Assembly (NCBI GenBank): GCA_046328115.1
Contig: JAXLXE010000001.1
Coordinates: 372,001 to 436,000, forward strand
From: JAXLXE01 sp046328115
Lineage (GTDB): Bacteria > Chloroflexota > UBA6077 > JACCZL01
Reading direction: 5' to 3'
Length of the DNA stretch: 64,000 nucleotides
The position numbers were made by a program, and so were the translations under genes. The notes under the pieces were generated by a model that worked only from the letters and a program-made list of their open reading frames with translations, searched no databases and was not told the origin of the DNA. How positions within the stretch are numbered: position 1 is the stretch's first letter; the number at the start of each line of letters is the position of its first letter. Below are positions 51,673 to 59,593 of the stretch, in pieces.

Positions 51673-52893
51673 ATGCCTAGCACCTTTATGGATTCCCCGA
51701 GCCTGCTGTTCACCTCCGAGTCGGTGACAGAGGGACACCCGGACAAGATTTGCGATCAGATCTCTGACGCCGTGCTGGACTGGTCTCTTAGCCAGACGCC
51801 CATGGCGCGCGTTGCGTGCGAGTCTGGGATCAAATCCGATGAGCGGGACGACTGGGTTTCCGTCTTCGGTGAGGTCACGCCGCTGCCGCCGAAGTACATC
51901 GTGCGCGAGTTGGTGCGCAAGACACTCCGCGACATTGGCTACACGGATCGCGAGTTTGGCACGTGCGACACCGCGGTGCACATCGACGTGCAGCTGTCCG
52001 GGCAGTCCGCGGACATTGCCCTGGGTGTGGACAAGGCGCTGGAGGCCAAGGAAGGCTCTCAGCACGATGATCTGGACACAGGCGCCGGCGACCAGGGGAT
52101 GATGGTTGGCTTTGCGTGTGATGAGACACCGGAGCTGATGCCGCTGCCAATTGCTCTGGCCCACCGGCTGACGCGCCAGCTCACGAAGGTGCGGAAGGAC
52201 GGGACCCTCAAGTATCTGCGCCCGGATGGCAAGAGCCAGGTGACCGTGGAGTATCAGAAGGGCCGACCGGCGCGGGTAGACACCATTGTGATCTCCACGC
52301 AGCACGCGCCGGATGTGTCGCAGGAGCAGATCGCGGCGGACCTGCGGGTGTTCGTCATCGATCCGATCGTGCCGCACGACCTGATGCAGCACACACGGGT
52401 CCTGATCAACCCCACCGGCCGCTTCGTCATCGGCGGTCCGTACGGTGATTCTGGTCTAACCGGCCGCAAGATCATCGTGGATACGTACGGTGGGATGGCG
52501 CGCCACGGAGGCGGGGCGTTCTCCGGCAAGGACCCGACGAAGGTGGACCGGTCAGCGGCGTACGCAGCGCGATACGTGGCGAAGAATGTGGTGGCCGCGG
52601 GGCTGGCGAAGCGATTCGAGGTGCAGCTTGCGTACGCCATCGGCGTGGCGAAGCCCGTGTCACTGATGATCGAGGCGTTTGGCACCGCCGCGGTGGACGA
52701 GGACAAGATTCTGGGAGCGGTCCAGGGGGTGTTTGACCTTCGCCCAGCGGCGATCATCCGCGATCTTAACCTGCGCCGCCCGATCTACAAGGCCACGGCG
52801 GCGTATGGGCACTTTGGTCGGGACGACATCGACGCCCCATGGGAGCAGACGGACAAGGCCGCCGCGCTGCGCGCGTCCGTAGGCCTGTCTTAG
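51673..52893 (+). CDS. metK: S-adenosylmethionine synthetase
   Basis: MetK (406 aa) makes SAM from methionine and ATP. A strong AAGGAGG precedes ATG 51673. Motifs are TEGHPDKICDQISDAVLD, GAGDQGMM and GGGAFSGKDPTKVDRSAAY. It is the last gene of the riboswitch operon, so the final product, SAM, controls its own synthesis and recycling genes together. A hairpin lies 62 nt after the stop. Confidence 0.97.
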   Translation: MPSTFMDSPSLLFTSESVTEGHPDKICDQISDAVLDWSLSQTPMARVACESGIKSDERDDWVSVFGEVTPLPPKYIVRELVRKTLRDIGYTDREFGTCDTAVHIDVQLSGQSADIALGVDKALEAKEGSQHDDLDTGAGDQGMMVGFACDETPELMPLPIALAHRLTRQLTKVRKDGTLKYLRPDGKSQVTVEYQKGRPARVDTIVISTQHAPDVSQEQIAADLRVFVIDPIVPHDLMQHTRVLINPTGRFVIGGPYGDSGLTGRKIIVDTYGGMARHGGGAFSGKDPTKVDRSAAYAARYVAKNVVAAGLAKRFEVQLAYAIGVAKPVSLMIEAFGTAAVDEDKILGAVQGVFDLRPAAIIRDLNLRRPIYKATAAYGHFGRDDIDAPWEQTDKAAALRASVGLS

Positions 52894-52954
52894 CGTTGTT
52901 GAGGCGCGGATGGCCGCGGAGTTGCGCCCGCGCCATCCGCGTCGTCGCGCTGGA

Positions 52955-52980
52955 CCTGAGGCACCTATGGGTGCCTCAGG
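52955..52980 (+). terminator. Hairpin after metK
   Basis: A perfect 11-bp stem, CCTGAGGCACC/GGTGCCTCAGG, has loop TATG. It marks the end of the SAM operon. No T tract follows. Confidence 0.6.
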
Positions 52981-52994
52981 CTGGCTGATCCTGT

Positions 52995-53000
52995 TAGACT
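52995..53000 (+). promoter_or_regulatory. -10 element of the epimerase gene (probable leaderless start)
   Basis: TAGACT lies 7 nt before ATG 53008, the spacing of a TANNNT-driven leaderless gene. No Shine-Dalgarno lies between them. Confidence 0.45.
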
Positions 53001-53007
53001 GAGCGCC

Positions 53008-53973
53008 ATGCGTGTGCTGATCACCGGCATCGCTGGGTTCGTTGGCAGGCATCTCGCGGCGCACCTGGCCGCCTCTGGCAACGACGAGATCTGGGGGATC
53101 GTTCGCGAGGCCGGTGGGGAGTCCCCCCTTATTCCCAGCGCTCGTCTTGTGACGGCCGACCTCCAGAACCGCGCACAGGTAGATGCCGCCGTGCAGGTTG
53201 CCAATCCAGACGTTGTGTACCACCTGGCCGCGCAGTCTTCGGTGGCACGATCGCTCACCGATCCGCTCCCGACGTTGACCAACAATCTGGTTGGCCAGGT
53301 GAACCTGTTTGAGTCACTTCTGGCCGCGGGTCTGACGACGCGTGTCCTGGTGGTTGGCTCGAATGAGGAGTACGGACTCACCCGACCGGATGAGCTCCCG
53401 ATCCGCGAGACGAAAGAGCTCCGCCCCATCAGCCCTTACGCCGTGAGCAAGGTGGCTCAAGATATGCTGGCGCACCAGTACTTCGCGACGCGGAAACTGG
53501 ACGTGGTGCGGGTTCGCCCTTTCGTCCACACGGGCCCGGGGCAGTCGGACACGTTTGTCACACCGTCATTTGCCCGTCAACTGGTGGCGATCGAGCGAGG
53601 AGAGCAGGACCCGGTGATCCGCGTGGGGTACCTCAAGGGAGAGCGGGACTTCTGCGACGTTCGAGACGTGGTGCGGGGATACAAGTCCCTCGTTTTGAAG
53701 GGCGTCTCTGGCGAGGTCTACAACCTGGGCAGCGGCAAGCCCCGTTCTATCGAGAGCTTGCTCCATAAACTGATTGAGCTGTCATCGGTGAATCCGACCA
53801 TAGAGGTTGACCCGGCGCGTGTGAGGCCGCTAGAAGTGCCGGTGCAGTACGCTGATTGTTCGAAGCTGCGAGCGGCAACGGGGTGGGAGCCGACGATCCC
53901 GTTTGAGCAGACGCTCGCGGACGTGCTCACCGAATGGCGCACGCGAGCGGACTCCCAGCCAACCCTTCGCTGA
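53008..53973 (+). CDS. NAD-dependent epimerase/dehydratase (GDP-6-deoxy-mannose reductase-like)
   Basis: This is a short-chain nucleotide-sugar enzyme of 321 aa. The NAD loop is VLITGIAGFVGRHL (2-16); the catalytic Tyr/Lys pair is in SPYAVSKVAQDML, with GSNEEYG carrying the Ser. The segment RPFVHTGPGQSDTFVTPSF is typical of GDP-4-keto-6-deoxymannose reductases (Rmd), so GDP-rhamnose formation is likely. No GDP-mannose dehydratase (gmd) is next to it. It probably feeds surface glycan assembly. Confidence 0.85.
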   Translation: MRVLITGIAGFVGRHLAAHLAASGNDEIWGIVREAGGESPLIPSARLVTADLQNRAQVDAAVQVANPDVVYHLAAQSSVARSLTDPLPTLTNNLVGQVNLFESLLAAGLTTRVLVVGSNEEYGLTRPDELPIRETKELRPISPYAVSKVAQDMLAHQYFATRKLDVVRVRPFVHTGPGQSDTFVTPSFARQLVAIERGEQDPVIRVGYLKGERDFCDVRDVVRGYKSLVLKGVSGEVYNLGSGKPRSIESLLHKLIELSSVNPTIEVDPARVRPLEVPVQYADCSKLRAATGWEPTIPFEQTLADVLTEWRTRADSQPTLR

Positions 53974-53998
53974 GTTGGAAGCCGGGTAGCGTTGCCGA

Positions 53999-54017
53999 CC
54001 GGCCGGGACCCGGCCGG
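53999..54017. terminator. Hairpin between convergent epimerase and dehydratase genes
   Basis: CCGGCCG and CGGCCGG form a 7-bp stem with loop GGACC. There is no T tract on either side. Confidence 0.45.
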
Positions 54018-54031
54018 GCGGCGGTACCGGA

Positions 54032-55174
54032 CTACTGATCTATCACTGACCCGTCTTCGTGTAGGCGGGTGCCGATCCAGCGGAACTTGTACGGGTGCTT
54101 CTCTGCCGCGTCTGGGGCTAGCTCCACGCCGATCCCCGGACCGTCAGGCACGACGAGGTAGCCCTTGCCGTCGTGGACGAGCGTATTCCGCATGATCTCG
54201 CTCTTTGGCGGCACGTCTTCGCCGATGGGGTACTCCTGAAGCGCGAAGTTAGGGATACACGCGGCGAGCTGCACGCACGCCGCGGTGCTGACGGGACCCA
54301 GAGGGTTGTGGGGAACCACGCCGACATGGCGCGCCTCTGCCAGGGCCGCGATCTTCTTAGCGCCGGTGATGCCGCCGCACATGCAGACGTCTGGCCGCAC
54401 GTACTGTACGGCGCCGCGGGCGAGCAGCATCTCGAACTCGTAGATGGTGTGCAGCCGCTCACCGGTGGCGATTGGGATGTGGATGTTCTCCGCCACCAGA
54501 CCCATGGCGTCGAAGTTGTCCGGCAGGATCGGGTCTTCGTAGAAGAACGGATGGAATGGCTCGATTCCACGCGCCAGGACGATGGCCTCCGCCGGTGTGA
54601 GCCGCCGGTGGATCTCGATGCACAGGTCTACCTCATCGCCCAGGGCCTCGCGGTACTGCCGGACGCGGTCGATGGCGTTGCGCATCTTGCCGACGTGGGT
54701 CTCGAAGTACGGTTTGCTGCGGGGCTCGTCCAGGAAGGGTGTGAGGTGCCCCACGGCGGTGAATCCGCGCTTCTTGGCGGCCACGCAGCCGGCGACGAGC
54801 TCCTCCGTGGTGGCTCCGAAGACGTGGTAGTAGACGCGCGTCTTGTCGCGGCATTTCCCGCCGAGGAGCTGGTACACGGGGACGTCAAAGTGTTTGCCGG
54901 CGATGTCCCACAGCGCGATGTCGATCGCGCTCAGGGCGCCCATGATGGCGGCGCCGCGGAAGTGGCTGGATCGGTACAGGTACTGCCAGTGATGCTCGAT
55001 CCTGAGCGGGTCCTGCCCCACCAGATAGTGGGCGAACTTCTCCATCACGCTGGCCGAGGCTTCTAAGTAGCCCCAGGCGCCGGATTCGCCGAGGCCGGTG
55101 ATCCCGGCGTCTGTGTGGACCTTCACAAACAGGTATCGGTCTGTGAAGATGGGCTCGATCCGAGTGATTTTCAT
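54032..55174 (-). CDS. Mandelate racemase/enolase superfamily sugar-acid dehydratase
   Basis: This is a magnesium-dependent dehydratase-like enzyme of 380 aa, closest to galactonate/gluconate dehydratases. ATG 55174 has GAGGAGGA upstream. Metal-site residues are in CIEIHRR (Glu where DgoD has Asp, with the His kept), FYEDPI and IATGERL, and the base His is in PHNPLGPVSTAA. Product would be a 2-keto-3-deoxy sugar acid, which an HpcH/HpaI aldolase such as the one at 21589 could cleave. The family is certain, the substrate open. Confidence 0.85.
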   Translation of the reverse strand: MKITRIEPIFTDRYLFVKVHTDAGITGLGESGAWGYLEASASVMEKFAHYLVGQDPLRIEHHWQYLYRSSHFRGAAIMGALSAIDIALWDIAGKHFDVPVYQLLGGKCRDKTRVYYHVFGATTEELVAGCVAAKKRGFTAVGHLTPFLDEPRSKPYFETHVGKMRNAIDRVRQYREALGDEVDLCIEIHRRLTPAEAIVLARGIEPFHPFFYEDPILPDNFDAMGLVAENIHIPIATGERLHTIYEFEMLLARGAVQYVRPDVCMCGGITGAKKIAALAEARHVGVVPHNPLGPVSTAACVQLAACIPNFALQEYPIGEDVPPKSEIMRNTLVHDGKGYLVVPDGPGIGVELAPDAAEKHPYKFRWIGTRLHEDGSVIDQ

Positions 55175-55235
55175 GAGGCGGTCCTCCTCGCGGCGGCGAG
55201 TATACTGCCGACCCCGAGATGCGCGCGGCGAGGAC

Positions 55236-56546
55236 CTACTCTTCCGGTGTCTCGGCTTCGGGCGCGGGCGGAGTGCCAGGTGACATCGGTGCCGAGGGGG
55301 TGAATGGGGCCGGTGCTGTCTGCACGGTTGGATCGAGCTGTGCCGCGACGACGCCCAGAACGGTGTCATCTGGCGCGAGCAGCAGCGTGACGCTTGTGCC
55401 GGTTTTCAAGAGCTGGGCCGGGCCTGATGGCGTGTTCCAGCGGATGAAGGAGGGCAGATCTACGGCCCTTGCCTGGCGCGTGCCGAAGCGCGTGGCTACC
55501 AGGTCGGCAATGGCGTTGAAGAACTCCGCCGCGTCGGGGTCTGAGTCCCACGTGGACCGCCACGCCAGGACGCCGCGCCCACCGGCGTCTTCGAAGGCGG
55601 CCGCCTGGTCGCCGCCCCACCCGGCCGCGGCGGCATCTGCCCAGTCGACCGCGAGGTGCTCACGCAAGATGGTCCGGATGACCAGCTCGCCCATGGTATC
55701 TGGTCCCAGCGGGCGCCACAGCGAGCCGAGCGCGGCTGAAATCGGCGGCAGGATGACCGCCACTGGCGCTTCTCGTGTGGTGTATTTCACGGGGTGCAGG
55801 ATCTGCTCGGTGGAGGTGGGCGGGTCGAAATACGCACGGTCCACGGCCTGGAAGCCGCCGGTGCGATGGAGGCCGCGGACGAAGTCCAGTCCTTCGCGGT
55901 AGGGGAACTCCAGCGTGGTGCGCAAGGCAGTTGGCGCGCTGGCCCAGGCGGCAACGCCGGGCTTCTCGCGCGATCCCAGGCTGAACTTATCGCTAGGGGT
56001 CATGTGGAGCATGCCCCAGCGGACCATGGTCAGAGTGGCGTCGCCTTCGATCAGGGCGCGCGCGGCGGCTCGGCGGTCGCCGTCAACCAACTGCGGAGCC
56101 CGGAACCGCCGCAGGTCGAAGTACTGGTCCTGCAAGGCGTGGGTGAGCTCATGGGCGACGACCAGCCGGTCAGCGCCGCTGGCTGGCACTCCGGCCGCGA
56201 CGAGCAGGGCGCCGGTGTCGCGGTTGTAGACGGCTTGAGCGGTGTCCCCGCCGAGCAGTGGAGCCAGATCTCGACCGAGACTCGCACCGGTCAGCATCTC
56301 GATGGTCTTGAGTGCCGTGAGACTCGGGGAGGTGGCTACGTCAGCACTGGCGGCGAGCGAACCGGAGAGCTCGCGCGAGGTGGCGATTGAGATGGGCGTG
56401 TTTGACTTGGCCCCGAGGCCTCTTACCTGGGAGACCTGCTGCCTGATGGCCTCCAGCGGTGGGATGGACTGCGCATCAGCCGGGCGCCCTGGGAGGAGCA
56501 CCCCCAGGAGGAGGAGTAGCGCGGCCCGGACGACCCGGTGCTTCAA
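55236..56546 (-). CDS. Secreted zinc metalloprotease-like protein
   Basis: This is a 436-aa exported protein with a signal peptide (AALLLLLGVLLPG, cleavage near DAQSI). The zinc motif is H132-E-L-T-H136 in VVAHELTHALQDQYFDL, and a likely third ligand Glu167 is in LIEGDATLTM. The C-terminal 40 residues are Pro/Ala/Glu-rich and probably disordered. The start is TTG 56546, which overlaps the stop of the upstream RNase Y-like gene (TTGA), so translation is coupled. The family is found in several phyla but has no settled substrate. Confidence 0.8.
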   Translation of the reverse strand: MKHRVVRAALLLLLGVLLPGRPADAQSIPPLEAIRQQVSQVRGLGAKSNTPISIATSRELSGSLAASADVATSPSLTALKTIEMLTGASLGRDLAPLLGGDTAQAVYNRDTGALLVAAGVPASGADRLVVAHELTHALQDQYFDLRRFRAPQLVDGDRRAAARALIEGDATLTMVRWGMLHMTPSDKFSLGSREKPGVAAWASAPTALRTTLEFPYREGLDFVRGLHRTGGFQAVDRAYFDPPTSTEQILHPVKYTTREAPVAVILPPISAALGSLWRPLGPDTMGELVIRTILREHLAVDWADAAAAGWGGDQAAAFEDAGGRGVLAWRSTWDSDPDAAEFFNAIADLVATRFGTRQARAVDLPSFIRWNTPSGPAQLLKTGTSVTLLLAPDDTVLGVVAAQLDPTVQTAPAPFTPSAPMSPGTPPAPEAETPEE

Positions 56547-58117
56547 CCTCTCCGACCGGACCGACCGCGGAAGGGCGGCCGGCCGGATCCCTGCCGCCCC
56601 TGATGTCCGTCGGCGGCGTCTTGCCTTCGCCGGCCGGGGATCAGGAAGGCCACGTTAAGGCCGGCGCGCGGGCCCAGCGACGCCTCGATACGCTCGATGA
56701 TCCGGAGCCCCAGCAACGCGCGGTCTACGGATCCGCTGGCCTCCGAGAGGCGAATGAGCAGGAGGACCCGCGCGCCTACCTGGAATGCCAGCGGCTCGGT
56801 GACACTCTCAACCATGGCCGCTGCCCGCTCGATGGAGTCCACCCGCCGAACGGGTGACTCGTCGCGCGTGTGGAGGCCGGCACCGCGAACCATGCGTGCG
56901 AGCCAGACGGACGCCTGTTCCGCCGTCACCTGCGAGTAGAGGTCCGCCACCGGGGCCATCGCGGCGACCACCGCGCCCGATTCGCCGGCACGGGTGAGTA
57001 CGTCGCTGCTGATCTCGAGGATCGAACCGCCCGCCTCGCGGCCGGCCGCCAGTCCAACGTTGTAGAGCAGCGCCGCTCGGCGGGCCACGCGCTGTTCGGC
57101 CTTAAGCTCCGTGGCGAATGCCGCGGCTACGTTTGCCGTCTGGACGGCGGATCGGAGGGCGTCCTCGGAGTCCCCTCGCATGAGCTGGAGGCGGCCGAGG
57201 AGCTCGGCAATCTCGGCGGAGACCTGGCCTACGCCCGCGGATTCAGCGGCAGCCGTGCCATCATCGCGCAATGAGCGGAGGAGGTCGTCGCGAGCGTGCT
57301 TGACGGCTTCCTCGATGCGGCCAGGGTGGATGCGCCCGTCCTCGACGAGGTCGAGCAGTGCGAGGCGAGCGACTTCTCGGCGAATTGGATCAAAACCCGA
57401 GAGCGTCACGGTATCCGGGGCGTCATCGATGACCAACTCTACGCCGGTGGCGGCTTCGAAGGCCTTGATGTTCCGCCCTTCGCGGCCGATGATGCGCCCC
57501 TTCACTTCTTCGCGCGGGATTGGGACGGAGACCAGGGCAAACTCGCCCACCATCTCGCCAGATGCGCGCTGGATGGCTAGCGCTGCAGGGCGGGCACGCG
57601 CGGCGCGGCAGTCCTGGCTGGCAAGCGCGAGCACGGCCTCGGCGCGAGCGGCGGCGGGCTCCCGCGCGGACGGGGCAACCTCCTCCAGGAGGCGGGCACG
57701 TGCCGCGTCGGTGGTCAGGGATCCGATGCGCTCGAGCTCAGCGACCTGCTCGGCGATGGCCTTTCCGGTGGTGTCGGCGCGCTCGGAAAGCTGCGCCTCC
57801 TTCTGGTCCAGAGCGGTCTCTCGGGCGGCCGCGGTGTCGATCCGACCCTCCAGCCGCTCCTCGCGGCGCACGAGCCGATGCAGTGTCTCTTCGAGTGCGC
57901 CTAGCGCCTGGCGCGAATCGGCTTCGGCCTCTGAGCGTTGCTCCAGGGCCTGGGTACGCGCGACGCGCAGGCGGTCTTCGCGCTCAGTGTGCACGGCGGT
58001 GAGCAGGTCGTCCCGCACCCCGGACTCTGAACGCGGCCAGCGGCGGGACACCAGGAACCCGGCGGCGAGGCCGGCGACAGCCACCACGATTGCTAGGAGA
58101 GGGACCAATCCCTCCAT
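56543..58117 (-). CDS. RNase Y-like membrane protein with degenerate HD domain
   Basis: This is a 524-aa protein with the RNase Y architecture: membrane anchor (LVPLLAIVVAVAGLAAGFLV), a long coiled coil (about 40-165) and a well-kept KH domain (EVKGRIIGREGRNIKAFEA, near 205-222). The HD hydrolase domain (about 320-420) has lost its catalytic residues: the family LLHDIGK reads LLYNVGL (350-356), and the later HHGD motif is replaced by PVADLY. The C-terminus ends in an Arg/Gly-rich tail (GRRRQDAADG and GRSGRRG). It is therefore probably an RNA-binding pseudo-nuclease. It is coupled to the secreted metalloprotease gene. Confidence 0.8.
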   Translation of the reverse strand: MEGLVPLLAIVVAVAGLAAGFLVSRRWPRSESGVRDDLLTAVHTEREDRLRVARTQALEQRSEAEADSRQALGALEETLHRLVRREERLEGRIDTAAARETALDQKEAQLSERADTTGKAIAEQVAELERIGSLTTDAARARLLEEVAPSAREPAAARAEAVLALASQDCRAARARPAALAIQRASGEMVGEFALVSVPIPREEVKGRIIGREGRNIKAFEAATGVELVIDDAPDTVTLSGFDPIRREVARLALLDLVEDGRIHPGRIEEAVKHARDDLLRSLRDDGTAAAESAGVGQVSAEIAELLGRLQLMRGDSEDALRSAVQTANVAAAFATELKAEQRVARRAALLYNVGLAAGREAGGSILEISSDVLTRAGESGAVVAAMAPVADLYSQVTAEQASVWLARMVRGAGLHTRDESPVRRVDSIERAAAMVESVTEPLAFQVGARVLLLIRLSEASGSVDRALLGLRIIERIEASLGPRAGLNVAFLIPGRRRQDAADGHQGRQGSGRPPFRGRSGRRG

Positions 58118-58295
58118 GGGTCCTCACTTCTGGGCCGTCGCAATGCAGCGGCCGCCGCGCGCATCGCGCGAATGTGGCATTATGCCGCCTGGATGCCCGG
58201 TCCCGCGACTGCTGACGCGATGATCCGCGCCACGCGGCGCAGCTTGCCAGCGAACGTGCGAGCCGGGGTTGTACGGACCACTCCTGGAGGACGGC

Positions 58296-58901
58296 GTGAC
58301 CGAGGCGGCCGCAAGGCGGGTTGAGCTCAAGCGTGCGACTCGCGAGACGACGATTGATCTCTCGCTTGACATCGATGGCACGGGTAAGGCGCAGATCGCC
58401 ACGGGTATCGGCTTCTTCGATCACATGCTGGACAGCCTGGCCAGACACGCCCGATTCGATCTGACGCTGCGTGCCGAGGGTGATTTGCACGTGGATGCGC
58501 ACCATACGATCGAAGACGTTGGCATCGTGTTGGGACAGGCGCTTGATCGGGCGCTGGGCGACAAGCGGGGTCTGCGGCGATTCGCCGATGCCACGGTGCC
58601 TCTCGATGAGGCGCTAGTTCAGGCCGTGGTGGATCTCAGCGGCCGTGGGCACGCGTCCGTTGACTTACCGTTTGGCGGGCCGACCATCGGCGGGATGCCC
58701 ACGGAGATGGTGCCGCACTTCCTGCGCTCTCTCGCGGTGGAGGGGCGGCTCACGCTGCACGTGAGGCTCCTGGCTGGTGAGAACGACCATCACCGCGCGG
58801 AGGCGACGTTCAAAGCCCTGGCGCGGGCGCTTGAGATCGCCACGCGGGTGGATCCGCGGATCGCTGGCGAAGTGCCGTCCACCAAGGGCGCTCTGGGCTG
58901 A
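58296..58901 (+). CDS. hisB: Imidazoleglycerol-phosphate dehydratase
   Basis: HisB (201 aa) makes imidazole-acetol phosphate in histidine synthesis. GTG 58296 has TGGAGG 5 nt upstream. The metal-binding motifs are GFFDHMLDSLARHARFDL, DVDAHHTIEDVGI (read as HVDAHHTIEDVGI) and GENDHHRAEATFKALARAL. It lacks the phosphatase domain found in enteric HisB, as is usual. No other his genes are in the window, so the pathway is scattered. Confidence 0.96.
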   Translation: MTEAAARRVELKRATRETTIDLSLDIDGTGKAQIATGIGFFDHMLDSLARHARFDLTLRAEGDLHVDAHHTIEDVGIVLGQALDRALGDKRGLRRFADATVPLDEALVQAVVDLSGRGHASVDLPFGGPTIGGMPTEMVPHFLRSLAVEGRLTLHVRLLAGENDHHRAEATFKALARALEIATRVDPRIAGEVPSTKGALG

Positions 58902-58904
58902 CCA

Positions 58905-58930
58905 GGAGCGGCAACCGTGGCTGCCGCTCC
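58905..58930. terminator. Hairpin between convergent hisB and cupin genes
   Basis: GGAGCGGCA/TGCCGCTCC is a perfect 9-bp stem with an 8-nt loop, 3 nt after the hisB stop. Confidence 0.5.
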
Positions 58931-58951
58931 GATGCCGTGTAGCCGCTCGAG

Positions 58952-59434
58952 CTAGCTAGTGGCGTCCCACTGGCGGGGGCCGTCGTCAGAGTAACCGCAC
59001 TGCTCGCAGTCGTTGTAGTAATGCATGGCTGGCGGCATGGCGATTGCGAGCCGCAAGGAGCGCCCGGTCCCGACGTTTTCGATGTGGTGGACGGTCCCGC
59101 GCGGTACCCAGATGATGTCGTCCTTCGTCGCGGTGATCATCTGTCCGCCGGTCAGCTCCCAGCGGAGTGTCCCCTCCAGGACGATCCACCATTCGTCGAA
59201 GTCGGCATGCCAGTGCGGGCGGTTGCCTGAGCCGGGGTCGTTCGCGATGAGCGAGACCACGTTGCGCTCGTCCTTGATGATCTGGCAGGCCCAGGGCGGC
59301 GGACCCATCTTAGCGATCACGTCCGCGATACGGGTGTGGAGGACGTTTGGCCAGGCGGCGTTGAGCACGCGCGGGGCGATGGGGCCCTGGACCAGGTCAG
59401 TGATGGTGATGGTGGTTGTGGGTGAACTGGGCAC
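58952..59434 (-). CDS. Cupin-domain protein
   Basis: This is a single-domain cupin of 160 aa. GTG 59434 has GAGGAG 5 nt upstream. Metal ligands lie in RPHWHADFDEWWIVLEG (two His and a Glu) and in PRGTVHHIENVG. The C-terminal YYNDCEQCGYSDD adds two cysteines. The function is unknown; members are dioxygenases, isomerases or sensors. Confidence 0.8.
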   Translation of the reverse strand: MPSSPTTTITITDLVQGPIAPRVLNAAWPNVLHTRIADVIAKMGPPPWACQIIKDERNVVSLIANDPGSGNRPHWHADFDEWWIVLEGTLRWELTGGQMITATKDDIIWVPRGTVHHIENVGTGRSLRLAIAMPPAMHYYNDCEQCGYSDDGPRQWDATS

Positions 59435-59555
59435 GCGGTCTCCTCACTTGTCTGGGAGCTTCACTGGCGCCTGGCCTTGGACGCGGCTCGAGGCGGTGAT
59501 GGCTCGCGATCTCAGCCAGGATAACAAGTGATTGGGGCGGCCCGCGGCCGATTTG

Positions 59556-59585
59556 TTGTCGGTCTTTCGCGGCAGTTCGCATAAT
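59556..59585 (+). promoter_or_regulatory. Promoter of the GH88 gene (probable leaderless start)
   Basis: TTGTCG (59556-59561) and CATAAT (59580-59585) are 18 bp apart. The -10 ends 8 nt before ATG 59594, so the mRNA would start at or next to the start codon. Confidence 0.5.
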
Positions 59586-59593
59586 GCGCCGCC

